Shown here: in pieces, positions 47,658 to 57,100 of the stretch | How positions within the stretch are numbered: the stretch's first letter is position 1 | Layout: every line of letters starts with the position of its first letter | DNA from: Phenylobacterium sp. | GTDB lineage: Bacteria; Pseudomonadota; Alphaproteobacteria; Caulobacterales; Caulobacteraceae | Assembly (NCBI GenBank): GCA_020402585.1 | Contig: JADBZH010000053.1 | Span: forward strand, 62,001-126,000 | Direction: 5' to 3' | Length of the DNA stretch: 64,000 nucleotides | Notes under the pieces: generated by a model | What the model was told of the DNA's origin: nothing | Databases searched by the model: none | The model's input: only the letters and a program-made list of their open reading frames with translations | Made by a program: the position numbers and the translations under genes

Positions 47658-48872
47658 TCACCCCAGGGCGGTGACCTTCCGGGCCGCGAGGTCGGCCAGT
47701 CGGCTGGCGTCGATGCCCAGGCCCTCCAGCACCTCGAGCGTGTGTTCGCCCAGGGCCGGGCCCGGCCAGCGGACGCTTCCCGGGGTCTCCGACAGTTTCG
47801 GGAAGGCGTTCTGCATCTTCACCCTCCCGAAGACCGGGTGATCCACCTCGACAATGGACTGGCGGGCGACGAACTGAGGGTCCTCCAGCATGTCCGGGGC
47901 GCGGAAGATGCGGCCGCAGGGCACGCCATTGGCCTCCAGCAGGGCCAGGAGCTCGGGCAGGGGCCAGTTGCGGGTCCAGGCCGAGACGATGGTGTCCAGC
48001 TCGGCCTGGTTCTCGCCCCGTGCGGCGTGGGTGGCGTAGCGCGGGTCGGCGGCCAGGTCCTCCCGGCCCATGGTCGCGGCCAGGCGGGCGAAGACGGCGT
48101 CGCCGTTCCCGCCGATCAAGAGGCTCTCGCCGTTGGCGCAGGGATAGACGTTCGAGGGCGCGATGCCGGGCAGGATGGAGCCTGAGCGTTCCCGGACATA
48201 GCCGGTCAGGTCGTACTCGGTGACCAGGTTCTCCATCACAGAGAGCACGCTCTCATAGAGCGCCGCGTCGATCATCTGGCCGCGCCCGGTCCGCTCGCGG
48301 TGGTGCAGGGCCATCATGACGCCGATCACGGCGTGGAGGGCGGTCAGGCTGTCGCCGATGGAGATTCCCGCCCGGGCCGGTGGACGGTCGGGCTCGCCGG
48401 TCACGTACCGCAGGCCGCCCATGGCCTCACCGATCAGGCCGTAGCCCGCCCGCTCCGAGTAGGGCCCGGTCTGGCCGAAGCCCGAGACCCTGGCCATGAC
48501 CAGGCGGGGATTGCGGGCCGCGAGGGCCTCGTAGCCCATGCCCCACTTCTCCATGGCGCCCGGGCGGAAGTTCTCGATCAGGACATCGGCCTGGTCGATC
48601 AGGGCCAGGGCCAGCTCGCGGCCCTCGGGCTGGCGCAGGTCGAGGGCCACTGAGCGCTTGTTCCGCCCGATGACCGGCCACCAGGGCGACAGGCCCTTGG
48701 GCAGGGAGCGGCCCCACTGGCGCATGGGGTCGCCCTTGCCGGGGTCCTCGACCTTGACCACGTCGGCCCCGAAGTCGCCCAGCACCTGGCCGCAGAAGGG
48801 GCCGGCGATCAGGGTGCCCATCTCCACGACCTTCAGGTCGGACAGGGGTCCCTTCGGGATCTGGTCGGTCAT
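47658..48872 (-). CDS. CaiB/BaiF (family III) CoA-transferase
   Basis: The 404-residue protein has the family start LKVVEMGTLIAGPFCGQVLGDFGADVVKVEDPG, then WWPVIGRNKRSVALDLR, DVLIENFRPGAMEKWGMGYE, ISIGDSLTALHAVIG with the catalytic aspartate, and HRERTGRGQMIDAALYESV. It moves CoA between carboxylic acids; the substrate cannot be told. ATG 48872 is chosen by the family start. Its stop abuts the proB stop with zero spacing. Confidence 0.92.
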   Translation of the reverse strand: MTDQIPKGPLSDLKVVEMGTLIAGPFCGQVLGDFGADVVKVEDPGKGDPMRQWGRSLPKGLSPWWPVIGRNKRSVALDLRQPEGRELALALIDQADVLIENFRPGAMEKWGMGYEALAARNPRLVMARVSGFGQTGPYSERAGYGLIGEAMGGLRYVTGEPDRPPARAGISIGDSLTALHAVIGVMMALHHRERTGRGQMIDAALYESVLSVMENLVTEYDLTGYVRERSGSILPGIAPSNVYPCANGESLLIGGNGDAVFARLAATMGREDLAADPRYATHAARGENQAELDTIVSAWTRNWPLPELLALLEANGVPCGRIFRAPDMLEDPQFVARQSIVEVDHPVFGRVKMQNAFPKLSETPGSVRWPGPALGEHTLEVLEGLGIDASRLADLAARKVTALG

Positions 48873-48994
48873 GGCGCGCTCCGGTTCCACTCGAGCGGAC
48901 CTAGGCCGCAGGCCGGGAAAGGTGTCAATCATGGGCTGCCCCTTTGGCGGCTCCGGGGTTTTCCTTCCCGCCCGATAGGCGTATGCCGCCCTCC

Positions 48995-49675
48995 ATGACC
49001 CGCTTCACGCACACGCCGCCGTCTCCGGTCCTGGTCCCTGTCGAGGGCTCCGACGCCCTCTTCCCGGTCCGTCGGGTGCTGTGCGTGGGCCGGAACTACG
49101 CCGCCCACCGCCGCGAGATGGGGGGCGATGACCGGGATCCGCCCTTCTTCTTCGCCAAGCCCGCGGACGCCATCGTTCCCCCAGGCGGTCAGGTTCCCTT
49201 CCCCCCGGCCACGACCAACCTGCACCATGAGATCGAACTCGTCGTCGCCCTGAAGTCCGGCGGTGCGGATATTCCCGTCGGCCGGGCCCAGGAGCACGTC
49301 TTCGGCTACGCCGTCGGGGTAGACCTGACCCGGCGGGACCTGCAGGCCCTGGCCAAGGACAAGGGCCAGCCCTGGGAGGCCGCCAAGGGGTTCGACGCCT
49401 CAGGCCCCATGTCGGCGATCCGACCCTGGACCGACGCCCCGCCACAGGGGCCCATCCGCCTTTCGGTCAACGGCGGCGTACGCCAGGACGCCGTTGTCGC
49501 GGACATGATCTGGAACGTGGCCGAGATCATTTCCGAGGCCTCCCGGCTCTGGACCCTGCAGGCCGGCGACTTGATCTTCACCGGGACCCCTGAAGGCGTG
49601 GGGCCGCTGCAGGCGGGCGATCGGGTCGAGGGCGAGGTCGAGGGTGTCGGCGTCCTGGCCTTCCGGCTGGACTGA
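48995..49675 (+). CDS. Fumarylacetoacetate hydrolase (FAH) family protein
   Basis: The 226-residue protein has the FAH-family core: RRVLCVGRNYAAHRREMG, FFFAKPADAIVPPG, the metal-binding LHHEIELVVALK with Glu ligands, YAVGVDLTRRDLQ and the closing GDLIFTGTPEGVGPLQAGD. Small members act as fumarylpyruvate hydrolases or acylpyruvases rather than true fumarylacetoacetases. It is followed by the MaiA-like gene after 5 bases, as expected for a fumarylpyruvate/maleylpyruvate pair. ATG 48983 is an alternative start. Confidence 0.88.
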   Translation: MTRFTHTPPSPVLVPVEGSDALFPVRRVLCVGRNYAAHRREMGGDDRDPPFFFAKPADAIVPPGGQVPFPPATTNLHHEIELVVALKSGGADIPVGRAQEHVFGYAVGVDLTRRDLQALAKDKGQPWEAAKGFDASGPMSAIRPWTDAPPQGPIRLSVNGGVRQDAVVADMIWNVAEIISEASRLWTLQAGDLIFTGTPEGVGPLQAGDRVEGEVEGVGVLAFRLD

Positions 49676-49680
49676 CCGCT

Positions 49681-50325
49681 GTGGCTCTCACCCTCTACAG
49701 CTTCTGGGCCGCAACCGCCCCTTACCGGGTCCGCATTGGCCTGGCCCTCAAGGGACTGCCCTATGAGATCGTCCCCGTGGACCTGCGCGCCGGCGACCAG
49801 CATGGCGCGGACTACCGGGCCCGTAACCCACAGGGCCTGGCCCCGGCCCTGGAGACGGATTCCGGCGACCTCCTGACCCAGAGCCTGGCGATCCTGGAGT
49901 GGCTGGAGGACACTCACCCCGAGCCCCCGCTCCTGCCGCGTGACGCCTTGGGCCGCGCCCAGGTCCGGGCCATGGCCGCCATCGTGGCCTGCGACATTCA
50001 TCCCCTGAACAATCTGAGGGTCCACCGGACCCTGCAGGGGTTGGGCGTCGACCGTGAGGCGGTCACCACCTGGTCGGCCCGATGGGTCAGCGACGGGTTC
50101 GACGCCCTCGAGCCCATGGTCGCCCGGCATGGGGGGGCCTTCGCCTATGGCTATTCACCCGGCCTCGCCGACTGCCTGCTCATCCCGCAGGTCTATGCCG
50201 CCGCCCGCTACGACCTGGATATGAACCGCTGGCCAGCTCTGAAGGCCGTCGCCGACCACGCCGCGGGCCATCCCGCCTTTGAGGCCGCCCATCCCAGGAA
50301 CCAGCCGGGAGCGCCGAAACCCTGA
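49681..50325 (+). CDS. maiA: Zeta-class glutathione transferase / maleylacetoacetate (maleylpyruvate) isomerase-like
   Basis: The 214-residue protein follows the MaiA layout: ALTLYSFWAATAPYRVRIGLALKGLPYE, then NPQGLAPALETDSGDLLTQSLAILEWLE, and an alpha-helical C-terminal domain (CDIHPLNNLRV ... LADCLLIPQVYAAARYDLD). It should isomerise a maleyl- to a fumaryl- compound with glutathione. The usual active-site Ser-Ser pair before (A/S)YRVR reads Ala-Thr here. GTG start; it shares one base with the carbonic anhydrase start (TGATG). Confidence 0.85.
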   Translation: MALTLYSFWAATAPYRVRIGLALKGLPYEIVPVDLRAGDQHGADYRARNPQGLAPALETDSGDLLTQSLAILEWLEDTHPEPPLLPRDALGRAQVRAMAAIVACDIHPLNNLRVHRTLQGLGVDREAVTTWSARWVSDGFDALEPMVARHGGAFAYGYSPGLADCLLIPQVYAAARYDLDMNRWPALKAVADHAAGHPAFEAAHPRNQPGAPKP

Positions 50326-50954
50326 TGCTTGAGGACCTGAAGGCCAATAACCGGCGCTGGGCCGCCGCCAAGCTGTCCGTGGACCCGGGCTTCTTCCAGC
50401 GTCTCGCCGGGCAGCAGAGCCCGGAGTATCTCTGGATCGGATGCGCCGACAGCCGGGTGCCCGCCAATGAGATCGTTGGCCTCGATCCTGGCGAGCTCTT
50501 CGTGCATCGGAACGTCGCCAACCTCGCCCCGCCGCAGGACGCCAACTACCTGTCTGTGCTCCAGTTCGCGGTCGACGTCCTGAAGGTCCGGCACATCATG
50601 GTGGTCGGGCATTACGGGTGCGGCGGCGTGGCGGCGGCCGTGGATGGAAAGAGGCGCGGCCTGGTCGATCACTGGCTGCATCCCATCCGCGACGTCTACG
50701 CCGAGAACCGCAGCGAGCTTGAGGCCTTGGCCGATGGGCAGCGCCTCGACCGGCTCTGCGAGCTCAACGTCATCCGCCAGGTCCGCAACGTGGCCTCGGA
50801 CGTCTTCGTCCAGGACGCCTGGGTGCGCGGCCAGGACATCAGCGTCCACGGCTGGATCTACGCCATCCATGACGGCCTGCTGACGGACCTGTCCGTCACC
50901 GTGTCCGACGTCGGCGGGCTTGAGGCCCTGCAGCCTGGAGTCAGGCCAGCTTGA
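50325..50954 (+). CDS. Beta-class carbonic anhydrase
   Basis: It interconverts CO2 and bicarbonate. The zinc ligands are clear in the 209 residues: Cys and Asp in WIGCADSRVPANEIVGL, and His and Cys in VVGHYGCGGVAAAV. The GELFVHRNVANLAP segment is also typical. It is translationally coupled to the MaiA-like gene. Its 3' end overlaps the convergent 2OG oxygenase gene by 14 bases. Confidence 0.96.
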   Translation: MLEDLKANNRRWAAAKLSVDPGFFQRLAGQQSPEYLWIGCADSRVPANEIVGLDPGELFVHRNVANLAPPQDANYLSVLQFAVDVLKVRHIMVVGHYGCGGVAAAVDGKRRGLVDHWLHPIRDVYAENRSELEALADGQRLDRLCELNVIRQVRNVASDVFVQDAWVRGQDISVHGWIYAIHDGLLTDLSVTVSDVGGLEALQPGVRPA

Positions 50955-51888
50955 TCTCCCTCAGCCTCTGCTGAAGGAAGGCGTCCGCGGTGATGGGCTC
51001 GGGGAAGGCGTCGGGCCGGTCCGCCGTGACGCAGCCCGGCAGGGTCCGGACCTCGAAATCCGGCCGGAAGTGCAGGAAGAAGGGCGTCGAATAGCGCGAG
51101 AAGCCCCGCCGCTCCGGCGCCGGATTGACCACCCGGTGAATGGTCGAGGGCAGGACCCGGTTGCTCAGCCGCTCCAGCATGTCGCCGATGTTGCAGACCA
51201 GGGAGCCCGCCGGCGGGTTCACCGGCAGCCAGCGGCCATCGTGGTCCAGGACCTCCAGCCCCGCCTCCTCGGCTCCGAGCAGCAGGGTGATGACGTTGAT
51301 GTCCCCGTGCGCTCCGGCCCGGATGTTGGGGCCGTCCGGCGGGACTGGCGGATAGTGCAGGAGCCGCAGGACGGAGTTGCCGTCCCGCACGGGGTCGTCG
51401 AACCAGCGGCGCTCCAGGCCGAGGTATGCGGCCAGGGCTTGGAGCACCCGAAGGCCGAAATCCTCCAGCGCATTGAACAGCCAGGTGATCTCCTCGCGGA
51501 AATCCGCGACCTCTTCAGGCCAGACATTCGGCGGCATGACCGGGGCGTAGGCGTGACCCGCCGGCAGCTCCCGGCCCATGTGCCAGAACTCCTTGAGATC
51601 GAAGTGCTGGGAGTCCTTCGCCGTCTCCACGCCGAAGGGCGTGTAGCCCCTCTGGCCCCCAATCCCGGTGACATAGCGGCGCTTCACCGCCTCCGGCAGG
51701 GCGAAGAAGGCCTGGGAGGCCGCGAGCGCCCGGTCGATCCGGGCCAGGTCCAGATCGTGGTCGGCGATAACGCAGAATCCATAGCGGACGAAGCTGTCGC
51801 CCAGGCGGCGGGAGAAGCCTTCGAAGTCGGCGGACCAGTCATTGAAATCCACCGGCGGAAGGCCGGACGGGGAGGGGGGCTGGGTCAT
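50941..51888 (-). CDS. 2-Oxoglutarate/Fe(II)-dependent oxygenase, isopenicillin N synthase family
   Basis: The 315-residue protein has an N-terminal DIOX domain (SFVRYGFCVIADHDLDLARID) and the catalytic barrel with Fe ligands His and Asp in GAHGDINVITLLLG, the distal His in LPSTIHRVVNPAPER, and the 2-oxoglutarate Arg in FSRYSTPFFLHF. Substrate unknown; ethylene-forming and gibberellin-type relatives show broad chemistry. It is divergent from scoA with a 100-base gap. Confidence 0.92.
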   Translation of the reverse strand: MTQPPSPSGLPPVDFNDWSADFEGFSRRLGDSFVRYGFCVIADHDLDLARIDRALAASQAFFALPEAVKRRYVTGIGGQRGYTPFGVETAKDSQHFDLKEFWHMGRELPAGHAYAPVMPPNVWPEEVADFREEITWLFNALEDFGLRVLQALAAYLGLERRWFDDPVRDGNSVLRLLHYPPVPPDGPNIRAGAHGDINVITLLLGAEEAGLEVLDHDGRWLPVNPPAGSLVCNIGDMLERLSNRVLPSTIHRVVNPAPERRGFSRYSTPFFLHFRPDFEVRTLPGCVTADRPDAFPEPITADAFLQQRLREIKLA

Positions 51889-51910
51889 GATCGCCTCCTA
51901 CACCGGGGCG

Positions 51911-51934
51911 GGCCTCCGCGCCAATCCGGAGGCC
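51911..51934. other. Perfect 8-bp inverted repeat in the scoA upstream region
   Basis: GGCCTCCG (51911-51918) and CGGAGGCC (51927-51934) are perfect arms around an 8-base loop, within the divergent gap between the oxygenase and scoA. It may be an operator or leader hairpin; there is no direct evidence of function. Confidence 0.4.
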
Positions 51935-51963
51935 TCCCAGGGCGTCCGGGGCGTTTTCAAATG

Positions 51964-51974
51964 CTGCATTGCAG
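51964..51974. promoter_or_regulatory. CTGC-N3-GCAG palindrome upstream of scoAB (possible PhaR box)
   Basis: CTGC-ATT-GCAG, extended to the 13-base palindrome GCTGCATTGCAGC at 51963-51975, lies 14 bases ahead of the scoA start. It matches the CTGC-N3-GCAG pattern known for the polyhydroxybutyrate regulator PhaR in alphaproteobacteria. scoAB acts on acetoacetate, which links to PHB turnover. Assignment is by motif only. Confidence 0.4.
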
Positions 51975-51988
51975 CGTAGGGTGATCCC

Positions 51989-52708
51989 ATGGCGACTAAG
52001 ATCCAATCCGATGCGGCCTCCGCCCTGGCGGGCCTGCTGTTCGACGGCATGACCGTGATGGCCGGGGGTTTCGGCCTCTGCGGCATTCCCGAGAACCTCA
52101 TCCTGGCCATCCGCGAGTCCGGGGTGAAGGACCTGACGGTGGTCTCGAACAACTGCGGCGTCGACGGCTTCGGCCTCGGCCTGCTGCTCGAGAACGGCCA
52201 GATCCGCAAGATGATCAGCTCCTATGTGGGCGAGAACGAGCTCTTCGAGCGGCTCTACATTGAGGGCCGGCTGGAAGTGGAGTTCACGCCCCAGGGCACC
52301 CTGGCCGAGCGCATCCGGGCGGGTGGCGCCGGCATCCCGGCCTTCTACACCCGCACTGGCGTGGGCACGGTCGTCGCCGAAGGCAAGGAGACCCGCGAGT
52401 TCGACGGCGAGACCTACCTCATGGAGCGGGCGCTCAAGGCGGACCTCTCCATCGTCAAGGCCTGGAAGGGCGACGCCGAGGGCAACCTGATCTACCGGAA
52501 GACGGCGCGGAACTTCAATCCGATGATGGCGACGGCGGGCCGGGTCTGCGTCGCCGAGGTCGAGGTCCTGGTCGGCACCGGAAGCCTGGACAAGGACATG
52601 ATCCACACCCCCGGCGTCTACGTGCACCGAATCCTGAAGGGCCCGGCCTACGAGAAGCGCATCGAGCGCCTGACCACCCGCCCCCGCACTGAGAAGGCGA
52701 GCGCCTGA
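51989..52708 (+). CDS. scoA: Succinyl-CoA:3-ketoacid CoA-transferase subunit A
   Basis: Together with ScoB it moves CoA from succinyl-CoA to acetoacetate. The 239-residue A subunit has [71 protein letters not shown] and the [10 protein letters not shown] segment. Start ATG 51989. It shares one base with scoB (TGATG overlap). Confidence 0.96.
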   Translation: MATKIQSDAASALAGLLFDGMTVMAGGFGLCGIPENLILAIRESGVKDLTVVSNNCGVDGFGLGLLLENGQIRKMISSYVGENELFERLYIEGRLEVEFTPQGTLAERIRAGGAGIPAFYTRTGVGTVVAEGKETREFDGETYLMERALKADLSIVKAWKGDAEGNLIYRKTARNFNPMMATAGRVCVAEVEVLVGTGSLDKDMIHTPGVYVHRILKGPAYEKRIERLTTRPRTEKASA

Positions 52709-53352
52709 TGCCCTGGACCCGCGATGACATGACCGCCCGGGCGGCGCGCGAGCTGAAGGACGGCTTCTACGTCAACCTCGGCATCGGCATTCCGACCCTG
52801 GTCGCCAACCACATCCCGCCGGGCGTGCAGGTCACCCTGCAGTCCGAGAACGGCATGCTGGGCATGGGGCCCTATCCCTTCGAGGGCGAGGAAGACCCCG
52901 ACCTGGTCAATGCCGGCAAGATGACCATCAGCGAGTTGGACGCCTCGTCCTATTTCAACAGCGCCGAATCCTTCGCCATGATCCGCGGCGGCCACATCGA
53001 CCTGTCGGTGCTGGGCGCCATGCAGGTGGCGGCCAATGGCGACCTGGCGAACTGGATGGTGCCGGGAAAGATGGTCAAGGGCATGGGCGGTGCCATGGAC
53101 CTGGTGGCCGGGGTGAAGCGTGTCATCGTGGTCATGGAGCACTGCGAGAAATCCGGCCGCTCCAAGCTGGTCCGCGAATGCACCCTGCCCCTGACGGGCA
53201 AGGGGGTGGTGGACCTCCTCATCACCGACCTCGGAGTCTTCGAGATCAACCGCGGGCGCTCCTCGGTTCGGCTTGTGGAACTCGCCCCGGGCGTTACGCT
53301 GGAAGAGGTCCGGGCTCGGACCGAGGCCGACTTCGTCACCGATCTGGCCTGA
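52708..53352 (+). CDS. scoB: Succinyl-CoA:3-ketoacid CoA-transferase subunit B
   Basis: The 214-residue B subunit carries the catalytic glutamate in LQSENGMLGMGP, plus YVNLGIGIPTLVANHIP and MRGGHIDLSVLGAMQV-type (here MIRGGHIDLSVLGAMQ) signatures. The final FVTDLA end is near normal length. msrA follows after 28 bases. Confidence 0.96.
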   Translation: MPWTRDDMTARAARELKDGFYVNLGIGIPTLVANHIPPGVQVTLQSENGMLGMGPYPFEGEEDPDLVNAGKMTISELDASSYFNSAESFAMIRGGHIDLSVLGAMQVAANGDLANWMVPGKMVKGMGGAMDLVAGVKRVIVVMEHCEKSGRSKLVRECTLPLTGKGVVDLLITDLGVFEINRGRSSVRLVELAPGVTLEEVRARTEADFVTDLA

Positions 53353-53380
53353 TCCGGTCCGCCGCAACGGAGGCGCAACC

Positions 53381-53974
53381 ATGTTCCGTGTCTTCCTGGC
53401 CCTGTGCCTGGTCCTGATGGCCGGCGCCGCCGTTCCCGCCGCATCCGCCCCTCCCAAGGGCTCGAACCTGAAGACCTCCATCTTCGCTGGCGGCTGCTTC
53501 TGGTCGGCCGAGCACGAGATGGAAAAGGTGCGTGGGGTGGTCGACGTCGTCGTTGGCTATTCGGGCGGCGCCAAGCGAAACCCCACCTACGAGAATCACG
53601 AGGGGCACCTGGAGGCGATCCGGGTAACCTGGGACCCGTCCCGGACCACCTACCCCGCCCTGGTCGCAGCCTTCTTCCGGAACATCGATCCCACAGATCC
53701 CAACGGCCAGATCTGCGACATCGGCCCCAGCTACCGCACAGCCGTCTTTGTGGAGACCGATGCCGACAGACGCGTCGCCGAACAGGTCAAGGCCGACGTC
53801 GCCCGCCAGATCCGGCGGCCCGTCGCCACCCGGATCCTTCCGCGGTCGACTTTCTGGGTGGGTGAGGGCTACCACCAGGACTACGCGGTCAAGAATGCCG
53901 CCCACTACAACCGCTACCGGATCGGCTGCGGCCGTGACGCCCGGATCCGGGCGGTCTGGTCGGGACGGGGCTGA
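53381..53974 (+). CDS. msrA: Peptide methionine sulfoxide reductase A, periplasmic
   Basis: MsrA repairs methionine-S-sulfoxide. The 197-residue protein has a signal peptide (MFRVFLALCLVLMAGAAVPAASA) and the catalytic cysteine in FAGGCFWSAEHEMEKV, then VGYSGGAKRNPTYENH, FFRNIDPTDPNGQICDIGPSYR and WVGEGYHQDYAVKN. Start ATG 53381 is set by the signal peptide and the AACGGAGG site. Export suggests a role in the envelope. Confidence 0.95.
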   Translation: MFRVFLALCLVLMAGAAVPAASAPPKGSNLKTSIFAGGCFWSAEHEMEKVRGVVDVVVGYSGGAKRNPTYENHEGHLEAIRVTWDPSRTTYPALVAAFFRNIDPTDPNGQICDIGPSYRTAVFVETDADRRVAEQVKADVARQIRRPVATRILPRSTFWVGEGYHQDYAVKNAAHYNRYRIGCGRDARIRAVWSGRG

Positions 53975-54060
53975 AGGGCGCCTCGCAAACGGGCGTCAGA
54001 AGCCTCGGAGCGTGGCGTTTTTGCAGCACTCACGCACATGGAGCGAACTGTTAAAAAACC

Positions 54061-54077
54061 GTCACACCAAATGTGAC
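54061..54077. promoter_or_regulatory. Inverted repeat GTCACA-N5-TGTGAC upstream of the TonB receptor gene
   Basis: Six-base arms GTCACA (54061-54066) and TGTGAC (54072-54077) flank CCAAA, 74 bases ahead of the receptor start, next to an AT-rich TTAAAAAA run. It could be an operator; the half-site order is opposite to a CRP/FNR site (TGTGA-N6-TCACA). Confidence 0.3.
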
Positions 54078-54150
54078 AATCCACGGTATACGCACGCCCG
54101 ACCGGTCGGGGCAGGCTGCAGGCCGGATTGATCCGATAGAAGGGGTATCC

Positions 54151-57100
54151 ATGATGTCCACGAGAACGCTCGCCAACAGCGCGGCGGTCGCCGCCCTGAT
54201 GTGCGCCATGGCCGTCCCGGCCTTCGCCCAGGAAACCACCAGCGCCATCCGCGGCCAACTTGAAGGCAACGATGGCGCGTCCGTGGCCAACGCCACGGTG
54301 ACCGTGGTTCACACCCCCTCGGGAACCCGCTCCATCACGCGGTCTGGCGCAGACGGCGTGTTCGATGCGCGGGGACTTCGGGTTGGTGGTCCCTACACCG
54401 TGACGGTCAGCGCGCCGGGCTACGAGACCGAAACTGTTTCCGGCGTGGTCCTGACCCAGGCGGAGACCCTGCGCCTGAACATCGACCTGATCTCGACGAC
54501 CGCTGTGGACGAGGTGATTGTCACCGCCGCGCGGAACCCCGAGGCGGGCAATTCCGGCGTCGCCTCGACCCTGAGCCGGCCCTCGATCGAGGCGGTGGTT
54601 TCGGTCACCCGGGACATCCGGGACCTCGCCCGTCGCAACCTGCTGACGTCCACCAACGCCCAGGCCGACGGCGGTGTCTCCATCGCCGGGTCCAACCCCA
54701 AGCTGAACCGGATCACGATCGACGGCGCGTCCGTGCAGGACGACTTCGGCCTGAACTCCGGGGGACTGCCCACCCTGCGCGGCCCCATCTCCATCGACGC
54801 CGTGGAGCAGTTCACGGTCCAGTCGGTTCCCTATGACGTCGAGAACGGCGACTTCCAGGGCGGTGCGATCGATATCGTCCTTCGTTCCGGCGGTAATGAC
54901 TTCACCGGTTCGGCCTTTGTGAACTATCTCAACGACGGCCTGGTCGGCGAGAAGGTCAAGGGCCGGTCTATCCCCCAGACCATCAGCCAGACCAACTATG
55001 GCGGGTTCCTTTCGGGACCCATCCTGGCTGACCGGCTCTTCTTCGCCCTCTCCTACGAGAAGTATGAGTCCAGCGAGGCGGTGGTCACCGGCCCCACCGG
55101 GGCGGGCTTCGCCAACAGCATCAGCGGCGTGACGCAATCGACGATCGATCAGGTCGTCGGGATCCTGAACAATTCCTACGCCACCAAGTTCGATGCGGGC
55201 GGCATTCCGCGCAACACTCCGATCCTGGACGAGAAGTACTCGGCGAAGCTCGACTGGAACATCAACGACCAGCATCGCGCCTCGTTCACCTACCGTTACT
55301 CCCTCTCCGAGGTGATCACCCGTCCGAACCTGAATGCCGGCACGGCGGGACTCTCGTCCAACTTCTACCTGACCGGTGAGGACGACACGTCCTACGTCGG
55401 TGAACTGAATTCCCAGTGGACGGACTCGCTCAACACCCAAATCCGCATCTCCCAGCGGGACTATGTGCGCCAGCAGATGCCGGATTCGGGACAGGAGTTC
55501 TCAGAGCTGCAAATCTGCTCTGCCGCGACCTCCGACGCCGTCCTGACCACCTGCGCTTCCGGTTTCTCCAACGTCCGCATCGGACCGGACGCCTTCCGCC
55601 AGGCCAATGAGCTTGAGACCAAGAACCTCAACATTCAGGCCAAGGCGACCTATGCGCTTGGTGATCACCTGTTCAAGATTGGTTTTGAGTCCCAGAACAT
55701 CGAGGTCATCAATCTCTTTGTCCCCAGTAGCGACGGGGTCTACTATTTTGACTCGATCAACGACTTCCAGCTCGGACGCGCGAATCGCCTGACCTACTCG
55801 AACGCGCCTTCTGGAAATCCCTTCGACGCCGCAGCCAAGTTCAAGTACCAGCAGAACAGCCTGTACCTTCAGGACGTCCTTGATATCAGCACCGACCTGC
55901 AGGTGACGGCGGGCTTCCGCTATGACTGGTACTCAAGCGACGACAAGCCGATCGCCAATCCCTTCTTCCGGGACCGCAACGGTTTCTCCAACCAGACCAC
56001 CTATGACGGCAAGTCGATCCTCATGCCCCGGTTGGCGTTCAAGTATGATCCCAACGAATCCATCCGCATCACGGGCGGCGCCGGGATCTTCGCCGGCGGC
56101 ATCCCCGATGTCCTGCTCTCCACCTCCTTCAGCACCACCGGCTATGCGGCGGCGGGCGTGACCATTGAGCGGAACGCGGACGGCACCTTCCGGGAGCTGG
56201 GCAACAATGTCGCCTTCACCCAGGCTGCGGGCGCTTCGGCCCTGAACGTCAACCGTGCGGACGCACGGTTTGGCTACGACCTTCCGTCGGCTGTGACCGG
56301 TCTGGTGACGCCCACCATCCTGCCGACCGCCTCTGAGGTGATCGCGCTCAACCCGGCCTTCCAGATCCCCTCGTCCTGGAAGTTCTTCCTGAGCGGCTCC
56401 ATCGATCTTCCCTTCGGCTTCAAGGCCCAGACCGACCTGGTGGTCACTGAGGTGATCTCGACGCTCAGGTACACCGACTTCAAGGTCCGCCCGCTTCTTC
56501 TGAACGGGCAGCAGCAGTTCACCCCAGACGGGCGGCTCCGCTATGACGGCCTGAACATGACGGATGCTGCGCGCGCCGCGGCCGGGGTCGGTGGGACCAA
56601 CGTGCAGACCGCGGCGGACCTGGTCGTGGGCGATGACAAGCGCGGCAAGGGATACGTTGCTGCGGTGGGGCTCTCACGGGGCTTCTTCGACGACGATCTC
56701 AATGTCTCGGTCGGTTACGTCCGCCAGAACCTCGAGGAATCCACCAGCGGCCTTCGGTTCGGCACGACCTCCGGATCCCTCTACGCCAGCCAGCTCGCGG
56801 CGGCCGAGGACCCCAACAGCGACGCCTATGGCCGGGGATATGAGGAAGTCCGTGACCGCGCCAAGATTGAGCTGAGCTACGAGAAGGCGTTCTTTGCGGA
56901 CGCCAAGACCCGTATCTCTTTCTTTGGCGAGTTCCGGTCGGGTCGTCCCTTCAACGTGACGATGGCGAGCCAGGGCGGCAACCGCAGCCCGGTCTTCGGC
57001 ACCAACCGGGGCGCCTATCAGCTCTACGTTCCGGACTTCGCCGCCGACGCAAACCCCAACGACCTGGATGTCGGCTTCGTCACCTTCGACAGCGTCAACA

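Noticed and set aside
54061-54077. CRP/FNR-type site
   Set aside because: The half-sites are in the opposite order (TCACA first, TGTGA second) with 5 rather than 6 bases between, so it does not match the consensus.
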